Shown: positions 1 through 11,000, counted from the stretch's first letter. The stretch is 64,000 nt of DNA from Pseudomonas fluorescens (GCF_001648775.1 NZ_LVEJ01000003.1:248001-312000), one strand, 5' to 3'. Program-made: numbers and translations. Notes: generated from the letters alone by a model not told the origin.

Positions 1-1030
1 CCGCGCCGCGCAGACCGACCCAGGAAATAAACGCTTTCTCGCGGCCATGAAACGCCTTGAACGGCAGCAGGCCGACGATCACCGACAGCGGCCGCGCAAA
101 CAGAATCATCCACAGTGCCAGACCGAGAGCGGGCAGGGCGATCGGCAGCAAATCATGTGGCGTTACCAGCAAACCCAGCACCAGGAACATGCCGATCTGC
201 GCCAGCCAGGCCATGCCGTCGAGCATGTGCAGAATGCCGTGGCGACTGCGCACCGGGCGGTTGCCGATCACCAGACCGCACAGATAAACCGCGAGGAAGC
301 CGCTGCCATGCAGGGCGTTGGTCAAGGCGAATACCACCAGACCGCCGGCGATCACCAGAATCGGATACAGCCCCGCAGCGAGGTTGATACGGTTGACCAG
401 TTGCAGCATCAGCCAGCCGCCGCCGAGGCCGATCACGCCGCCGATGCCGAACTCGCGGATCAGATGGGTCAACAGGCTCCAGTGCAGGCCGGTCTGGCCG
501 CTGGCAAGCATGTCGATCAGGGTCACGGTGAGAAACACCGCCATCGGGTCGTTGCTGCCGGATTCGATTTCCAGGCTGGCGGTGACCCGTTCGTTCAGGC
601 CTTTGCCGCCGAGCAGCGAGAACACTGCCGCAGCGTCCGTTGAGCCAACGATGGCGCCGATCAACAGACCTTGAATCAGATTGAGGTCGAACAGCCATGC
701 GGCGGCCATGCCGGTCAGCCCGGTGGTGATCAACACTCCGACCGTGGCCAGCGACAGCGCCGGCCACAAGGCCACGCGGAAACTCGACACCCGCGTACGC
801 AAGCCGCCGTCGAGGAGGATCACCGCGAGTGCGAGGTTGCCGACCAGATAGGCCGTCGGGTAGTTATCGAAAATAATGCCGCCGCCATCGACCCCGGCGG
901 CCATGCCAACCGCGAGAATAATGACCAGAATCGGGATGCCGAGACGGGAGGAGAGGGAGCTGACGAGAATGCTTGCGCCTACCAGCAACGCGCCGATCAA
1001 GAACAGGCTGTTGATGGTCGTCGCATTCAA
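1..1030 (-). CDS. nhaP2: potassium/proton antiporter, CPA1/NhaP2 type (3' end outside the window)
   Basis: An inner-membrane cation/proton exchanger that probably extrudes K+ in exchange for H+. The visible 343 residues are a series of hydrophobic segments beginning [18 protein letters not shown], with family-typical stretches such as [12 protein letters not shown] (about residue 110) and [13 protein letters not shown], the conserved Asp-bearing motif of CPA1 exchangers. Full-length relatives have about 580 residues with a C-terminal TrkA_C/CorC-like part, so roughly 40 percent is missing at the window edge. The start is a TTG: it gives the family N-terminus and has GGAG seven bases upstream, whereas the only nearby ATG is out of frame. 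Neighbour order matches PA5021 of P. aeruginosa. The family call is firm; ion specificity is inferred. Confidence 0.85.
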   Translation of the reverse strand, partial: MNATTINSLFLIGALLVGASILVSSLSSRLGIPILVIILAVGMAAGVDGGGIIFDNYPTAYLVGNLALAVILLDGGLRTRVSSFRVALWPALSLATVGVLITTGLTGMAAAWLFDLNLIQGLLIGAIVGSTDAAAVFSLLGGKGLNERVTASLEIESGSNDPMAVFLTVTLIDMLASGQTGLHWSLLTHLIREFGIGGVIGLGGGWLMLQLVNRINLAAGLYPILVIAGGLVVFALTNALHGSGFLAVYLCGLVIGNRPVRSRHGILHMLDGMAWLAQIGMFLVLGLLVTPHDLLPIALPALGLALWMILFARPLSVIVGLLPFKAFHGREKAFISWVGLRGA

Positions 1031-1173
1031 AGGCAGTACTCCAGAAGCGTAAAGACGGGCACAAACTGACCATGCAGTCTGCGTGCCAGCGATTCTAACC
1101 TGTTGAAATGTGATGCTGTCAAAAAGGTTTTTACGCTGGGGGACTCGATGTTTGGGTTCGGCTGGCGATTGCT

Positions 1174-1330
1174 GCCCTCACCCTAGCCCTCTCCCGGAGG
1201 GAGAGGGGACTGATCGAGGTGTTTGTTCAAGTTGCACCGACCTGAGCTATCGAGCCGAACTCAGGTTTGAAAAGCCCCCGATCTGCTCCCTTTCCCCCCT
1301 CTCCCTCTGGGAGAGGGCTGGGGTGAGGGA
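1174..1330. repeat. MITE-like inverted repeat with hairpin arms
   Basis: Two arms of about 35 bases, at 1175-1209 and 1294-1329, are near-perfect reverse complements (CCCTCACCCTAGCCCTCTCC type). Each arm is itself a hairpin (CCCTCTCCC..GGAGGGAGAGGG). A third hairpin (ACCTGAG..CTCAGGT) lies between them. There is no coding potential. This family of short repeats is common between genes in pseudomonads. It sits between the start of the antiporter gene and the 3' end of the chemoreceptor gene, where it could end transcription of the latter. The rest of 1031-1353 shows nothing else I can support. Confidence 0.8.
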
Positions 1331-1353
1331 GCTTTTGATCTTGATCTACTCAA

Positions 1354-2979
1354 TTAAAGGCTGAACCGCCCAACCATGTTGTTCAGGTCCAGCGCCAGAC
1401 GCGACAGCTCATTACTCGCCGCACTGGTCTGATTCGCCCCGGTCGCCGACTGCACCGACAGATCGCGGATGTTGACCAGATTACGATCCACTTCCCGCGC
1501 CACTTGTGCCTGCTCTTCAGCCGCGCTGGCGATCACCAGGTTGCGCTCGTTGATCTCGACGATGGCGGTGTTGATGGTGTCCAGCGACATGCCGGCACCA
1601 CGGGCGATGTTCAGCGTCGACTCGGCGCGTTCGGTGCTGTTACGCATCGAATCCACGGCGTGTTCGGTGCCGCTCTGAATGCTGCCGATCATCCGCTCGA
1701 TTTCGCTGGTCGACTGCTGAGTACGGTGCGCCAGGGCACGCACTTCGTCCGCCACCACGGCAAAACCACGACCGGCTTCGCCGGCACGCGCCGCTTCAAT
1801 GGCCGCGTTCAGGGCCAGCAAGTTGGTTTGATCGGCCAGACCACGAATCACATCCAGCACCTTGCCGATGTCACGGGATTCATTCGCCAGATCACCGATC
1901 AGCGAAGCAGTGCTCTGCACATCAGCGCTCATGCGTTCGATGGCACTGACGGTTTCCTGCACCAGATCACGACCGTCACCTGCCGAGGTGGTGGCGTTCT
2001 TCGAAGCTTCCGAAGTGCTCACGGCGTTGCGCGCGACTTCTTCCACGGCGCTGGTCATCTCGTTGACCGCAGTGGCCGCCTGTTCGATTTCATTGTTCTG
2101 CTGAGTCAGGCCGCGCGCGCTTTCGTCGGTGACGCTGTTCAGTTCTTCAGCCGCCGAAGCCAACTGAGTGGCGGAACCGGAAATGCGCTGCAAGGTGTCG
2201 CGCAGTTTCGATTGCATTTTCGCCATCGCTGCCAGCAGGCGACCGGCTTCGTCGCTGCCGTCGACGTGGATCGGCTGGGTCAGGTTGCCCTCGGCGATGG
2301 TTTCTGCCGCATCCAGCGCCTTGGCGATCGGGCGGGTGATGCTGGTGGTCAGCAACCAGGCGAACAGCAGCGTCAGGCCAGTGGCGATCACCAGCAGGGT
2401 CACGACCAAGTCGAACGCCGAAGAATACTGCTCGGCTGCTTGCTGGTTGGTCTCGCTGATCTGCTCGCCGTTGATCTGCATCAGACGGTTGAGCACGCTG
2501 TTCATAGCTTCGGAATTGTTCAGCAACTCGGTGTTGAGCAAGGTGCGCAGCTCATCCACTTGATTGTTGCGCGACAGGCTCTTCATGCGGTCTTCGATCT
2601 GGCGGTACTGGCCGAGCAACTGCACGTACTGGTCATACGCCGCACGTTCCTCGGGGCTGCCGATCAACGGCTCGTAATCGCTCTGGGCTTTGCGGATCTG
2701 CTGGTTACGCATGTCCAGCAGTTCAACGGTTTTCTGCTGCACGTCCGGCTCGCGGTTGACCAGCAAGCGGTACGACAGCACGCGCAGGCGCAGGGTCAAC
2801 TGGGTGAATTCGTCGAGGTTCTTGATGCTCGGCACGCTGCTGGACGAGATGTCTTCGGCGGCGCCACGGATTTTGCTCATCTGGTTCAGGGCGAACACAC
2901 CGAGAATCAGCATCAGGCCGCCGATCAAAGCGAAGCCGGTAAACGCCCGTGGGGCGATATTCATATTGCGGAGGGACAT
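1354..2979 (-). CDS. methyl-accepting chemotaxis protein (4-helix-bundle sensor)
   Basis: A transmembrane chemoreceptor that signals to CheA/CheW. In order: TM1 about residues 11-33, a periplasmic helical domain of about 155 residues rich in Q/E/L with no Cache-like strands (4HB_MCP type), TM2 about 190-212, HAMP about 213-265, and a cytoplasmic signalling domain. The hairpin tip [18 protein letters not shown] is at about 382-400. There is no C-terminal CheR/CheB-binding pentapeptide (it ends VGRFSL). The start chosen gives [13 protein letters not shown], typical of close relatives; an in-frame ATG at 3009 would add ten residues, and neither has a strong Shine-Dalgarno sequence. A flagellar sigma-28 promoter candidate lies just upstream. 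The ligand is not predictable. Confidence 0.9.
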   Translation of the reverse strand: MSLRNMNIAPRAFTGFALIGGLMLILGVFALNQMSKIRGAAEDISSSSVPSIKNLDEFTQLTLRLRVLSYRLLVNREPDVQQKTVELLDMRNQQIRKAQSDYEPLIGSPEERAAYDQYVQLLGQYRQIEDRMKSLSRNNQVDELRTLLNTELLNNSEAMNSVLNRLMQINGEQISETNQQAAEQYSSAFDLVVTLLVIATGLTLLFAWLLTTSITRPIAKALDAAETIAEGNLTQPIHVDGSDEAGRLLAAMAKMQSKLRDTLQRISGSATQLASAAEELNSVTDESARGLTQQNNEIEQAATAVNEMTSAVEEVARNAVSTSEASKNATTSAGDGRDLVQETVSAIERMSADVQSTASLIGDLANESRDIGKVLDVIRGLADQTNLLALNAAIEAARAGEAGRGFAVVADEVRALAHRTQQSTSEIERMIGSIQSGTEHAVDSMRNSTERAESTLNIARGAGMSLDTINTAIVEINERNLVIASAAEEQAQVAREVDRNLVNIRDLSVQSATGANQTSAASNELSRLALDLNNMVGRFSL

Positions 2980-3036
2980 GGGCGGATACCAAGAGAGGGC
3001 CGCATCCATGCGGGCTGAGACTGCTGTATGGATGAC

Positions 3037-3063
3037 TTATCGGTCATACGACTAAAGTCTTGA
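3037..3063 (-). promoter_or_regulatory. candidate sigma-28 (FliA) promoter of the chemoreceptor gene
   Basis: Read on the minus strand, TCAA is followed after exactly 15 bases by ACCGATAA. The enterobacterial FliA consensus is TAAA-N15-GCCGATAA, so the -10 element matches at 7 of 8 positions and the spacing is exact. Initiation would fall near 3028-3030, about 50 bases before the chosen start codon. Chemoreceptors are classical FliA targets. Confidence 0.6.
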
Positions 3064-3257
3064 GGCACTGTGCGTATTTGTCGCATAAGGCCTGGGGCGA
3101 CGAAGTGCAGGAACCAGATCGGCAGATCACAGTCTTTAAAACTCGCGAGAACGGTCCGCCGCCAGGAAAATCAAGGCTTTGCGCCGGTTAAACCCTGGCA
3201 TACGTGGTGACTTTTCTTTATCGTACGCGCCCTTTGAAAAACGCTTGGAAGATCAAA

Positions 3258-3488
3258 ATGTTGGAAGCATCCCTCAGCCAATTGGAACAGCTCGTCAGCG
3301 ACCTGGTGCAACAGAACCAGACCCTCGCGCAAACCAACCAGACCCTGTCCACGGAACTGGCCCAGGCCAAGGATGAAAACGAAAGCCTGCAACTGAACCT
3401 GATGGAGCAGGAAGAAAAGCACGGCGCCACCGCCGCCCGCATTCAAGCCCTGGTTGATCGCGTCAACGCAGGTCCGGTCAGCGCATGA
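3258..3488 (+). CDS. TIGR02449-type small coiled-coil protein upstream of zapA
   Basis: A 76-residue protein that is one long amphipathic helix: heptad-like LSQLEQLVSDLVQQNQ at the N-terminus and many Q, E, N and L residues throughout, typical of a dimeric coiled coil like ZapB. Proteins of this size preceding zapA are annotated TIGR02449 in pseudomonads. The ATG at 3258 is preceded by GGAAGATCAAA, a good ribosome-binding site; a longer upstream in-frame start (3204) lacks one. The stop overlaps the zapA start by four bases (ATGA), so the two are translationally coupled. A role in division-ring assembly is inferred from the neighbour only. Confidence 0.8.
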   Translation: MLEASLSQLEQLVSDLVQQNQTLAQTNQTLSTELAQAKDENESLQLNLMEQEEKHGATAARIQALVDRVNAGPVSA

Positions 3489-3787
3489 ACCACCACACAG
3501 CAGGGGTAAAAGTCGTCTCCATTCTCGGGGAGGACTATTCGATCAAGGCACCGGCCGGGGAAGAACAGACCCTGCTGGACGCGGCCATGATGCTCAAGGC
3601 TGCGCTGGATGACACCAAGCGCAAATACCCGACACTGATCGGTGACCGCTTGCTAGTGCTGGCGGCGATGAATCTGTGCTCGCAGCAGATCGAAATGAAG
3701 AAACAGCACAAAGAAGAACTCGACCGTTACCAAGAGCAAGTCAGCGCCACGGTCGACACCATCGCCAAGACCATCAATCAGGGCTGA
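3485..3787 (+). CDS. zapA: cell division protein ZapA
   Basis: A cytosolic protein that binds FtsZ and bundles protofilaments at the Z-ring. It has 100 residues, the usual length. The N-terminal half has the ZapA globular pattern (VKVVSILGEDYSIKAPAGEE, then LLDAAMMLKAALDDTK and GDRLLVLAAMNLCSQ), followed by a C-terminal coiled coil from about residue 68 (IEMKKQHKEELDRYQEQV). It has no strong Shine-Dalgarno sequence and probably depends on coupling to the preceding gene. In many pseudomonads zapA is followed by 6S RNA and a 5-formyltetrahydrofolate cyclo-ligase gene. Here a chemoreceptor gene starts 99 bases later, so the context is unusual. Confidence 0.9.
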   Translation: MNHHTAGVKVVSILGEDYSIKAPAGEEQTLLDAAMMLKAALDDTKRKYPTLIGDRLLVLAAMNLCSQQIEMKKQHKEELDRYQEQVSATVDTIAKTINQG

Positions 3788-3886
3788 TGGGGTTGCGCAC
3801 AACCAAAGAATAGATTGTCGATCAGGTTGTATACAATCGGCACGGCTGTTGCATTGTTTCGGCCACTTATTCTTTGGGGGTGCTCC

Positions 3887-5824
3887 ATGCAGTTGTGGCG
3901 ACGCAGTATTCAATGGCAGCTGATTCTCAGCATGGGCACCGCCCTGCTGGTCAGTATCCTGATCGTGGTTGGCATTTATACCCTGGTGGTCAACCGCCTC
4001 GCCCAGAGCTATCTGGTCGAACAAGCACTGCCGTCGAGCATCGAAGCGACGCGCAACGATATCGAGCGCATCCTCGTCCAGCCGCTGACGGCGGCCAAAG
4101 ACATCGCCAGCAATTCCATGGTCCGCGATTGGCTGGCCACTGGTGAAGACAGCAGCAAAACGGCGGCCTTCGCGCAGTATCTGGAAGGGATCCGCGCCGA
4201 ACACAAGGCATTTACCGCTTTGATCATCGGCACCGAATCCAATCACTACATCACCGAAAAAGGTCTGGATCGCACCCTCAGTCGTACCAAACCGGCGGAT
4301 GCCTGGTTCTATTCCTTCCTCGACAGCAATCAGCCGCGCACCCTCAATATCGACAATGATGGCGCCACCGGAGAACTGGCGCTGTTTATCGATTTAAAGG
4401 TCGAACAAGCTGGCAAAGTGGTCGGCGTGGCGGGGCTCGGGCTGAGCATGAAAGAGCTGTCGGAGCTGATTCACAATTTCAGCTTTGGTGAGCGCGGCAA
4501 GGTCTATCTCGTGCGTTCCGACGGTTTGATCCAGGTGCATCCCGAGGCGCAATTCAGCGGCAAACGCACCTTGACCGAGCAGATCGGCGCCAATGCGGCG
4601 CAGGCGGTCCTCGGTCAAAAAGCTGCCGTCAGCAGTAATTTCCAACGAGATGGCGAAGACTTCCTCGCCTTCAGCCTGCCTCTGCGTGATCTGGGCTGGA
4701 CCTTAGTGGCCGAAGTGCCGCAATCGCAGATCTACGCCGAAGCGCGCAAAGCGATGTGGATGAGTGGCGGCATTGGTCTGGCGGTGGCGCTAGTCTGCCT
4801 CGCCTTGGTGGTGTGGCTGGCGCAAGGTCTGGTGCGACCGATTCGCCAAGTAACAGCGGCACTGGTAGCAATCGGTAGCGGTGGTGGAGATTTGACCCAC
4901 CGGTTAGATTCCAGTCGCGCCGATGAGCTGGGCGACCTCGCCCGAGGCTTCAACCGTTTCCTCGACAGTCAGCGCGCAATGATCGGCGAAGTGCTGACCA
5001 CCAGTGAGCGCCTGCGCACGGCCGTGGGGCAAGTGGCGAAAGTGGTGGAGAACACCGCCGAGCGTTCCGGGCGTCAGCAGGAAATGACTGACATGGTCGC
5101 GACCGCCGTGCATGAGATGGGCCTGACCGTGCAGGAGATTGCGCAGAACGCCGGTAACGCGGCGCTGGCCTCGCAAACCGCGAGGGATGAAGCGATGCAG
5201 GCGCGCGAAGTGGTCGGCGGCTCGATTCGGCACATTGAAAGCATGTCTGATGAGATTGGCTTGGCGGCGGGCGCGGTGGGGGAACTGGCGCATCAAGTGG
5301 CGTCGATTGATTCGGTGTTGGCGGTGATTCGCGGCGTGTCCGAGCAGACCAACCTGCTGGCACTGAATGCGGCGATTGAGGCGGCACGAGCTGGCGATAT
5401 GGGGCGCGGCTTTGCGGTTGTCGCCGATGAAGTACGCACCTTGGCGCGCAGGACGCAGGCATCCACCGATGAAATCCAGCAGATGATCGGCAGCCTCAAG
5501 CAAGGCGCGGAAAACGCCGTGTCGTCGATGCGCACCGGGCAGGCGGCGACGGGCACCGGGGTTGAATCGAGCCAGCGCACCGGGGCATCGCTGACCGCGA
5601 TTACCGGGCAGGTCGAACGCATCAGCGACATGAACCATCAGGTGGCGACGGCGACCGAAGAGCAGTCGGCGGTGACGGAAGAGATCAACCGTAATGTGCA
5701 GGGGATCTCCGATCTGGCACGGGCGACGGCGGGTGAGGTTCGGGCCTGTCGTGAGGATTGTCAGATGTTGCAGAAACTGGCGGATGATCTGGCGCGGCAG
5801 ATGGGTGGGTTCAAGCTGAGCTGA
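3887..5824 (+). CDS. methyl-accepting chemotaxis protein (double-Cache-like sensor)
   Basis: A transmembrane chemoreceptor of 645 residues. TM1 is about 11-33; a large periplasmic domain of about 250 residues with beta-rich segments ([42 protein letters not shown]) resembles dCACHE; TM2 is about 289-314, then HAMP ([17 protein letters not shown]). The signalling domain has its tip [18 protein letters not shown] at about 487-504. The Cache ligand pocket is not the classical amino-acid motif I can recognise, so the ligand is open. The start at 3887 ([11 protein letters not shown]) has GGGGGTG six bases upstream; an in-frame ATG at 3815 would add 24 residues that are not membrane-protein-like. 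I see no clear FliA promoter before it. Confidence 0.9.
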   Translation: MQLWRRSIQWQLILSMGTALLVSILIVVGIYTLVVNRLAQSYLVEQALPSSIEATRNDIERILVQPLTAAKDIASNSMVRDWLATGEDSSKTAAFAQYLEGIRAEHKAFTALIIGTESNHYITEKGLDRTLSRTKPADAWFYSFLDSNQPRTLNIDNDGATGELALFIDLKVEQAGKVVGVAGLGLSMKELSELIHNFSFGERGKVYLVRSDGLIQVHPEAQFSGKRTLTEQIGANAAQAVLGQKAAVSSNFQRDGEDFLAFSLPLRDLGWTLVAEVPQSQIYAEARKAMWMSGGIGLAVALVCLALVVWLAQGLVRPIRQVTAALVAIGSGGGDLTHRLDSSRADELGDLARGFNRFLDSQRAMIGEVLTTSERLRTAVGQVAKVVENTAERSGRQQEMTDMVATAVHEMGLTVQEIAQNAGNAALASQTARDEAMQAREVVGGSIRHIESMSDEIGLAAGAVGELAHQVASIDSVLAVIRGVSEQTNLLALNAAIEAARAGDMGRGFAVVADEVRTLARRTQASTDEIQQMIGSLKQGAENAVSSMRTGQAATGTGVESSQRTGASLTAITGQVERISDMNHQVATATEEQSAVTEEINRNVQGISDLARATAGEVRACREDCQMLQKLADDLARQMGGFKLS

Positions 5825-5845
5825 TGTGCTGTCAGTTCTGGCCCC

Positions 5846-5937
5846 TTCGCGGGCAAACCCGCTCCCACAGGGTTCTGGGGTGTTCACACAATATGTGAAA
5901 CTGCCGCAATACCTGTGGGAGCGAGCTTGCTCGCGAA
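5846..5937. repeat. pair of REP elements, tail-out orientation
   Basis: A variant REP (TTCGCGGGCAAACCCGC then TCCCACA) at 5846-5870 and a canonical one (CTGTGGGAGCGAGCTTGC then TCGCGAA) at 5913-5937, separated by about 42 bases. The GTGGGAG ends point inwards, opposite to the usual REPIN arrangement. They lie between the convergent 3' ends of the chemoreceptor and acyl-CoA dehydrogenase genes. Confidence 0.85.
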
Positions 5938-5967
5938 TGCGATGTCAGCAGCAATGCAAATTCCAGA

Positions 5968-7770
5968 TCAGAACCACGCATCCTGCATCGCCAGACACGT
6001 ATCATCCCGCGCCTCCAGCAACGCCAGCTCATGGTGACAACCTGGCACTTCCCACGTCAGAAAGTACCGCGCCGCCTGCAACTTGCCTTTATAGAAGTCG
6101 GCATCCGCCGCATTGCCTTTGAGCAAACCTTCTTCAGCGCGAATCGCCTGCTCCAGCCAGCGCCAGCCAATCACCGTGTGCCCGAACACCTTCAGGTACA
6201 ACGCCGAGTTCGCCAGGCTGCTATTGACCTTCCCTTGCGCCAGATCGGTCAGTAATCCAATGGTCACCGCTTGCAGACGTGCCACCAGTTTTTCCAGTGG
6301 CTCACGCAATCCGGTCAGTGATTCATGCGCCGTCGAGCGTTCAGCGGTGTTGGCGATCAGGCGAATCAACTGCTTGAGCCCAGCGCCAGCGTTCTGCGCC
6401 AATTTACGCCCGAGCAAGTCCAGCGACTGAATGCCGTGGGTGCCTTCGTGAATCGGGTTCAAACGGTTATCGCGGTAATACTGCTCCACCGGATACTCGC
6501 GGGTATAACCGTGGCCACCCAGAATCTGGATCGCCAGTTCGTTGGCCTTGAGGCAGAACTCCGACGGCCAGGATTTGACGATCGGCGTCAGCAGATCCAG
6601 TAACTCATGGGCCTGTTTACGCTCGGCTTCGGTTTCCAGCGTCGTGGTGTCATCGAACAAACGCGCCGCGTACAGGCCAAGGTCGAATGCACCTTCGACG
6701 TAGGACTTTTGCGTCAACAGCATGCGTCGTACATCGGCATGCTGAATGATCGCCACCGGCGCGGTGCTCGGATCCTTGCTGTCCGGCACGCGACCCTGCG
6801 GACGTTCGCGGGCGTACTCCAGCGAATACAGATACCCGGCATAACCGAGCATCACCGCGCCCATGCCGACGCCGATCCGCGCTTCGTTCATCATCTGGAA
6901 CATGTAGCTCAAACCGCGATGCGGCTCGCCCACCAGATAGCCGACACACTCACCGTTATCGCCGAAGTTCAGCGCCGTGGACGTGGTGCCGCGCCAGCCC
7001 ATCTTGTGGAACAACCCGGCCAGCAGCACATCATTGCGTTGGCCGAGGCTGCCGTCATCGTTGACCAGAAACTTCGGCACGATAAACAGCGAGATACCTT
7101 TAACGCCCGCAGGCGCGTCCGGCAGCTTGGCCAGGACCATGTGCACGATGTTTTCCGAGAGCGGGTGATCGCCGCCGGAAATGAAGATCTTGTTGCCCTT
7201 GAGGCGATAAGTACCGTCGGACGCAGGCTCGGCGCGTGTACGAATATCCGACAGCGACGAGCCAGCATGCGGCTCGGTCAGGGCCATGGTGCCGAAGAAG
7301 CGCCCGTCGATCATCGGTTGCAGGAAGCGTTGCTTCTGCTCATCGGTGCCAAAGCTTTCAATCAGGTTCGCCGCGCCCATGGTCAGGAACGGGTACGACG
7401 TCGAAGCCGCGTTGGCCGACTGGAAATGCGCGAAGCAGGCTTGCGACAAGAGTGTAGGAAGCTGCATGCCGCCGGCGTCGAAACTTCTCGCAGCGTTAAG
7501 GAATCCGGCCTCAAGGAAGGCATCCACCGCCGGTTTCACTTCCGGAATCAGAATCGCCTTGCCGTCCTCGTAGCGCGGCTCGTTCTCGTCGCCCTTGCGG
7601 TTGTGCGGGGCGAAATACTTTTCGGCGATGTTGCGCGCGGTGCCGATGGCGGCGTCGAAGGTCTCACGGTTGTGCTCGGCAAAGCGCTCACGCCGGGTCA
7701 GGCCCTCGGCATCGAGGACTTCATACAGCTCGAAAGCCAGATTGCGGGAACTGAGTAGCGTCTCGGACAT
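5968..7770 (-). CDS. acyl-CoA dehydrogenase, long C-terminal-domain type
   Basis: An FAD-dependent enzyme that introduces the alpha-beta double bond into acyl-CoA esters. At 600 residues it belongs to the longer FadE5/DmdC-like subgroup that carries an extra C-terminal helical domain (about 460-600). Visible family signatures are the FAD/substrate segment GTMALTEPHAGSSLSDI (about 150), KGNKIFISGGDH, the middle domain, and IHEGTHGIQSLDLLGRK (about 430), whose Glu is in the position of the catalytic base. The start has AGGTAGG upstream. The position matches PA5020. Substrate chain length cannot be judged. It is a single gene, with no electron-transfer partner nearby. Confidence 0.9.
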   Translation of the reverse strand: MSETLLSSRNLAFELYEVLDAEGLTRRERFAEHNRETFDAAIGTARNIAEKYFAPHNRKGDENEPRYEDGKAILIPEVKPAVDAFLEAGFLNAARSFDAGGMQLPTLLSQACFAHFQSANAASTSYPFLTMGAANLIESFGTDEQKQRFLQPMIDGRFFGTMALTEPHAGSSLSDIRTRAEPASDGTYRLKGNKIFISGGDHPLSENIVHMVLAKLPDAPAGVKGISLFIVPKFLVNDDGSLGQRNDVLLAGLFHKMGWRGTTSTALNFGDNGECVGYLVGEPHRGLSYMFQMMNEARIGVGMGAVMLGYAGYLYSLEYARERPQGRVPDSKDPSTAPVAIIQHADVRRMLLTQKSYVEGAFDLGLYAARLFDDTTTLETEAERKQAHELLDLLTPIVKSWPSEFCLKANELAIQILGGHGYTREYPVEQYYRDNRLNPIHEGTHGIQSLDLLGRKLAQNAGAGLKQLIRLIANTAERSTAHESLTGLREPLEKLVARLQAVTIGLLTDLAQGKVNSSLANSALYLKVFGHTVIGWRWLEQAIRAEEGLLKGNAADADFYKGKLQAARYFLTWEVPGCHHELALLEARDDTCLAMQDAWF

Positions 7771-7888
7771 GGCGGCCTACCTGAAATTGGGGTTGGGCCG
7801 AGTCTAGGCGTGCCGATAAAGGCTGAACAGGATGATTGATCAGCGTGATGTTGGAGCCGCGCAACAACTTTGCAAACACCACAAACCA

Positions 7889-7980
7889 CTGTGGGAGCGA
7901 GCTTGCTCGCGAAGAGGTCGGCACATTCAACAGATGAGTTGACTGGCCAACCGCTTTCGCGAGCAAGCTCGCTCCCACAG
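7889..7980. repeat. REPIN (inverted REP pair)
   Basis: CTGTGGGAGCGAGCTTGCTC-type REP at 7889-7912 and its reverse complement at 7956-7980, with a spacer of about 43 bases. This is the standard head-out REPIN arrangement of P. fluorescens. It lies between the acyl-CoA dehydrogenase start and the 3' end of putA. Confidence 0.9.
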
Positions 7981-8028
7981 GGATTGTGGCTATGCCGGGC
8001 ACCTATGCAGGTGCCCGGTTTATCGGGT

Positions 8029-11000
8029 TTAGCCGATCGTCATCAAGCTGGCATTACCACCCGCCGCCGCAGTGTTAACACTCAACGCCCGCTCGATCAC
8101 CAGACGCTCCAGCGCAATGTTGGTCTCGCCTTGGGACAAGCCCTGAACCCCAACGATCGCGCCCGCACGCTTGGCAATCTGCTGGCAAACGCCGCGCAAC
8201 TGGTCGGAATGGCCGTGATGCAGAACCGCATCAAACACCACGTCGTCTTTATTCCAGTCGGCAACCAGCTTGATCCGCGCCTGAATCTCCTTCGACAGGC
8301 GTGCGAACAATGCCTTGCTGATGTCGGACTCTGGCCAAACTGCCGAACCGCCTACCGCCAGCACGGCTGCCAGTTGGGTCAACAGATCACCTTCTACCTC
8401 GGCCAGGCACAGCACATGTTCACGCGGCAGGATGGCGTAGCTGTTTTTCTCACCGGTCGGGCCGGCCAGTACGCGGGTGATGCCGCTCTGCGATTGCGCA
8501 GCGTACTGCACGCACAGCGTGCTCAGGTCGGCGTACTTGTTGCTTTCAGCCCAAGCCTTCAGCGCGTTCAGCGGTTTGCTCATGGCATCGCGCAAACGAA
8601 CGTCCGGGGCGATAACGGCATCACCGCGAGCGAAGGATTGTTCGATGGCATCGGTAGGACGTGTCGCCAGCAAACGGTACAGGTACAGCGGGCCACCAGC
8701 TTTCGGGCCAGTACCCGACAGGCCTTCGCCGCCGAATGGCTGCACGCCGACCACGGCACCGACAATGTTGCGGTTAACGTAGACGTTACCGGCATTGACG
8801 TTGTCGATCACCTTGGCGATGGTCTCGTCGATACGCGTGTGTACGCCCAACGTCAGGCCATAACCGGAAGCGTTGATCTGGCCGATCAGTTGGTCGATCT
8901 CTTTGCGCTTGTAGCGCACCACGTGCAGCACCGGGCCGAAGATCTCGCGTTGCAGCTCGTCGAAGCTTTCCAGTTCGATCAGGGTCGGCATGACGAAGGT
9001 GCCGCGTTTGACTTCTTCGGTGTCGGCGATGGCCACCTGGTAGACATTGCGACCTTTATCGCGCATGCCCTGGATGTGCTTGTCGATGCCCGCCTTGGCT
9101 TCGGCGTCGATCACCGGGCCGATGTCCACGGACAGGCGCTCCGGGTTGCCGAGACGGCTTTCGGCCATGGCACCTTTGAGCATTTCGATGACGCGATCGG
9201 CGGAATCTTCCTGCAAGCACAGTACCCGCAGCGCCGAGCAACGCTGACCGGCGCTGTCGAAGGCCGAGGACACCACGTCGATCACAACTTGTTCGGTCAG
9301 TGCCGAGGAGTCGACGATCATCGCGTTCTGGCCACCGGTTTCGGCGATCAGCGGAATCGGACGGCCCTGGCTGTCGAGACGGCCAGCGATGTTGCGTTGC
9401 AGCAGGCGCGCGACTTCGGTGGAACCGGTGAACATCACGCCTTTGACGCGTTCATCACCGACCAGACCGGCACCGACGGTTTCACCGCGACCCGGCAGCA
9501 GTTGCAGCACGCCTTCCGGGATCCCGGCTTCGAGCAGCAAGCGCACGGCTTGCGCGGCCACCAGCGGAGTTTGCTCTGCAGGTTTGGCCAATACCGGGTT
9601 ACCGGCAGCCAATGCGGCAGCGACTTGACCGCTGAAGATCGCCAGCGGGAAGTTCCACGGGCTGATGCACACCACTGGACCCAATGGGCGGTGGGCGTCG
9701 TTACTGAAATCGTTGCGTGCCTGCACCGCGTAATAACGCAGGAAGTCGACGGCTTCGCGAACTTCGGCGATGGCGTTGGCGAAAGTCTTGCCGGCTTCAC
9801 GCGCCAACAGGCCCATCAGCGGCTGGATCTCGCCTTCCATCAAGTCGGCGGCACGTTCCAGAATCGCCGCGCGTTCGGCCGGCGGGGTGGCCTGCCAGAT
9901 CGGTGCAGCGTTCAGCGCGCATTGAATGGCGTTGTCGACGTCTTCGACGGTGGCTTCCTGCACGTGACCGACCACATCGCGGTGATCCGCCGGGTTCAGC
10001 ACCGGTGCCGGAGCTTCGGTGCTGGAGGCGCAACCGAGCATCGGCGCCGCTTTCCAGTCGTTGTGTGCAGTGGCGAGCAATGCGCAGGACAACGAGGCCA
10101 GACGATGTTCGTTGGCCATGTCGATGCCGCTGGAGTTGGCGCGCTCAGAACCGTACAGGTCACGCGGCAGCGGAATACGCGGATGCGGCAGGCCGAAACC
10201 ACCTTCCACGGTCGCCATCTGCTCGATCTGCGCCACCGGATCGGCCACCAATTCCTGAATCGAAATCGACTGATCGGCGATACGGTTGACGAACGAGGTG
10301 TTCGCGCCGTTTTCCAGCAAGCGACGTACGAGGTACGCCAGCAGGGTTTCGTGCGTGCCGACCGGTGCGTACACGCGGCACGGACGGTTCAGCTTGCCTT
10401 CGGAAACCTTGCCGACAACCTGCTCGTAGAGCGGTTCGCCCATGCCGTGCAGGCACTGGAATTCGTACTGCCCCGGGTAATAATTCTGACCGGCGATGTG
10501 GTAAATCGCCGACAGAGTGTGGGCGTTGTGCGTGGCGAACTGCGGGTAGATGACTTCCGGCACCGACAGCAGTTTGCGTGCACAAGCGATGTAGGAAACG
10601 TCGGTGTACACCTTGCGGGTGTAGACCGGATAGCCTTCCAGGCCTTCGACCTGGGCGCGCTTGATTTCGCTGTCCCAGTACGCGCCTTTCACCAGACGGA
10701 TCATCAGGCGATGACGGCTGCGGCGAGCCAGATCGATCACGTAGTCGATCACGTACGGGCAACGCTTCTGGTAAGCCTGGATGACGAAACCGATGCCGTT
10801 CCAGCCAGTCAGTTGCGGCTCGAAGCACAGGCGCTCAAGCAGATCCAGCGACAGTTCGAGACGGTCGGCTTCTTCGGCGTCGATGTTCAGGCCGATGTCG
10901 TATTGCTTGGCCAGCAGGGTCAGCGACAGCAGGCGCGGGTACAGCTCGTCCATCACACGTTCGTACTGCGCACGGCTGTAACGCGGGTGCAGTGCCGAGA

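Noticed and set aside
1110..1364. Short plus-strand frame across the repeat at 1174-1330
   Set aside because: It is made almost wholly of the repeat arms and has no ribosome-binding site.
3809..3835. Sigma-70 or FliA promoter for the second chemoreceptor gene
   Set aside because: TATACAAT is present, but no -35 at acceptable spacing and no GCCGATAA-type element could be found.
3788..3886. Possible 6S RNA (ssrS) after zapA
   Set aside because: The gap is only 99 bases, too short for a 6S RNA of about 180 bases, and I see no 6S-like central bubble.
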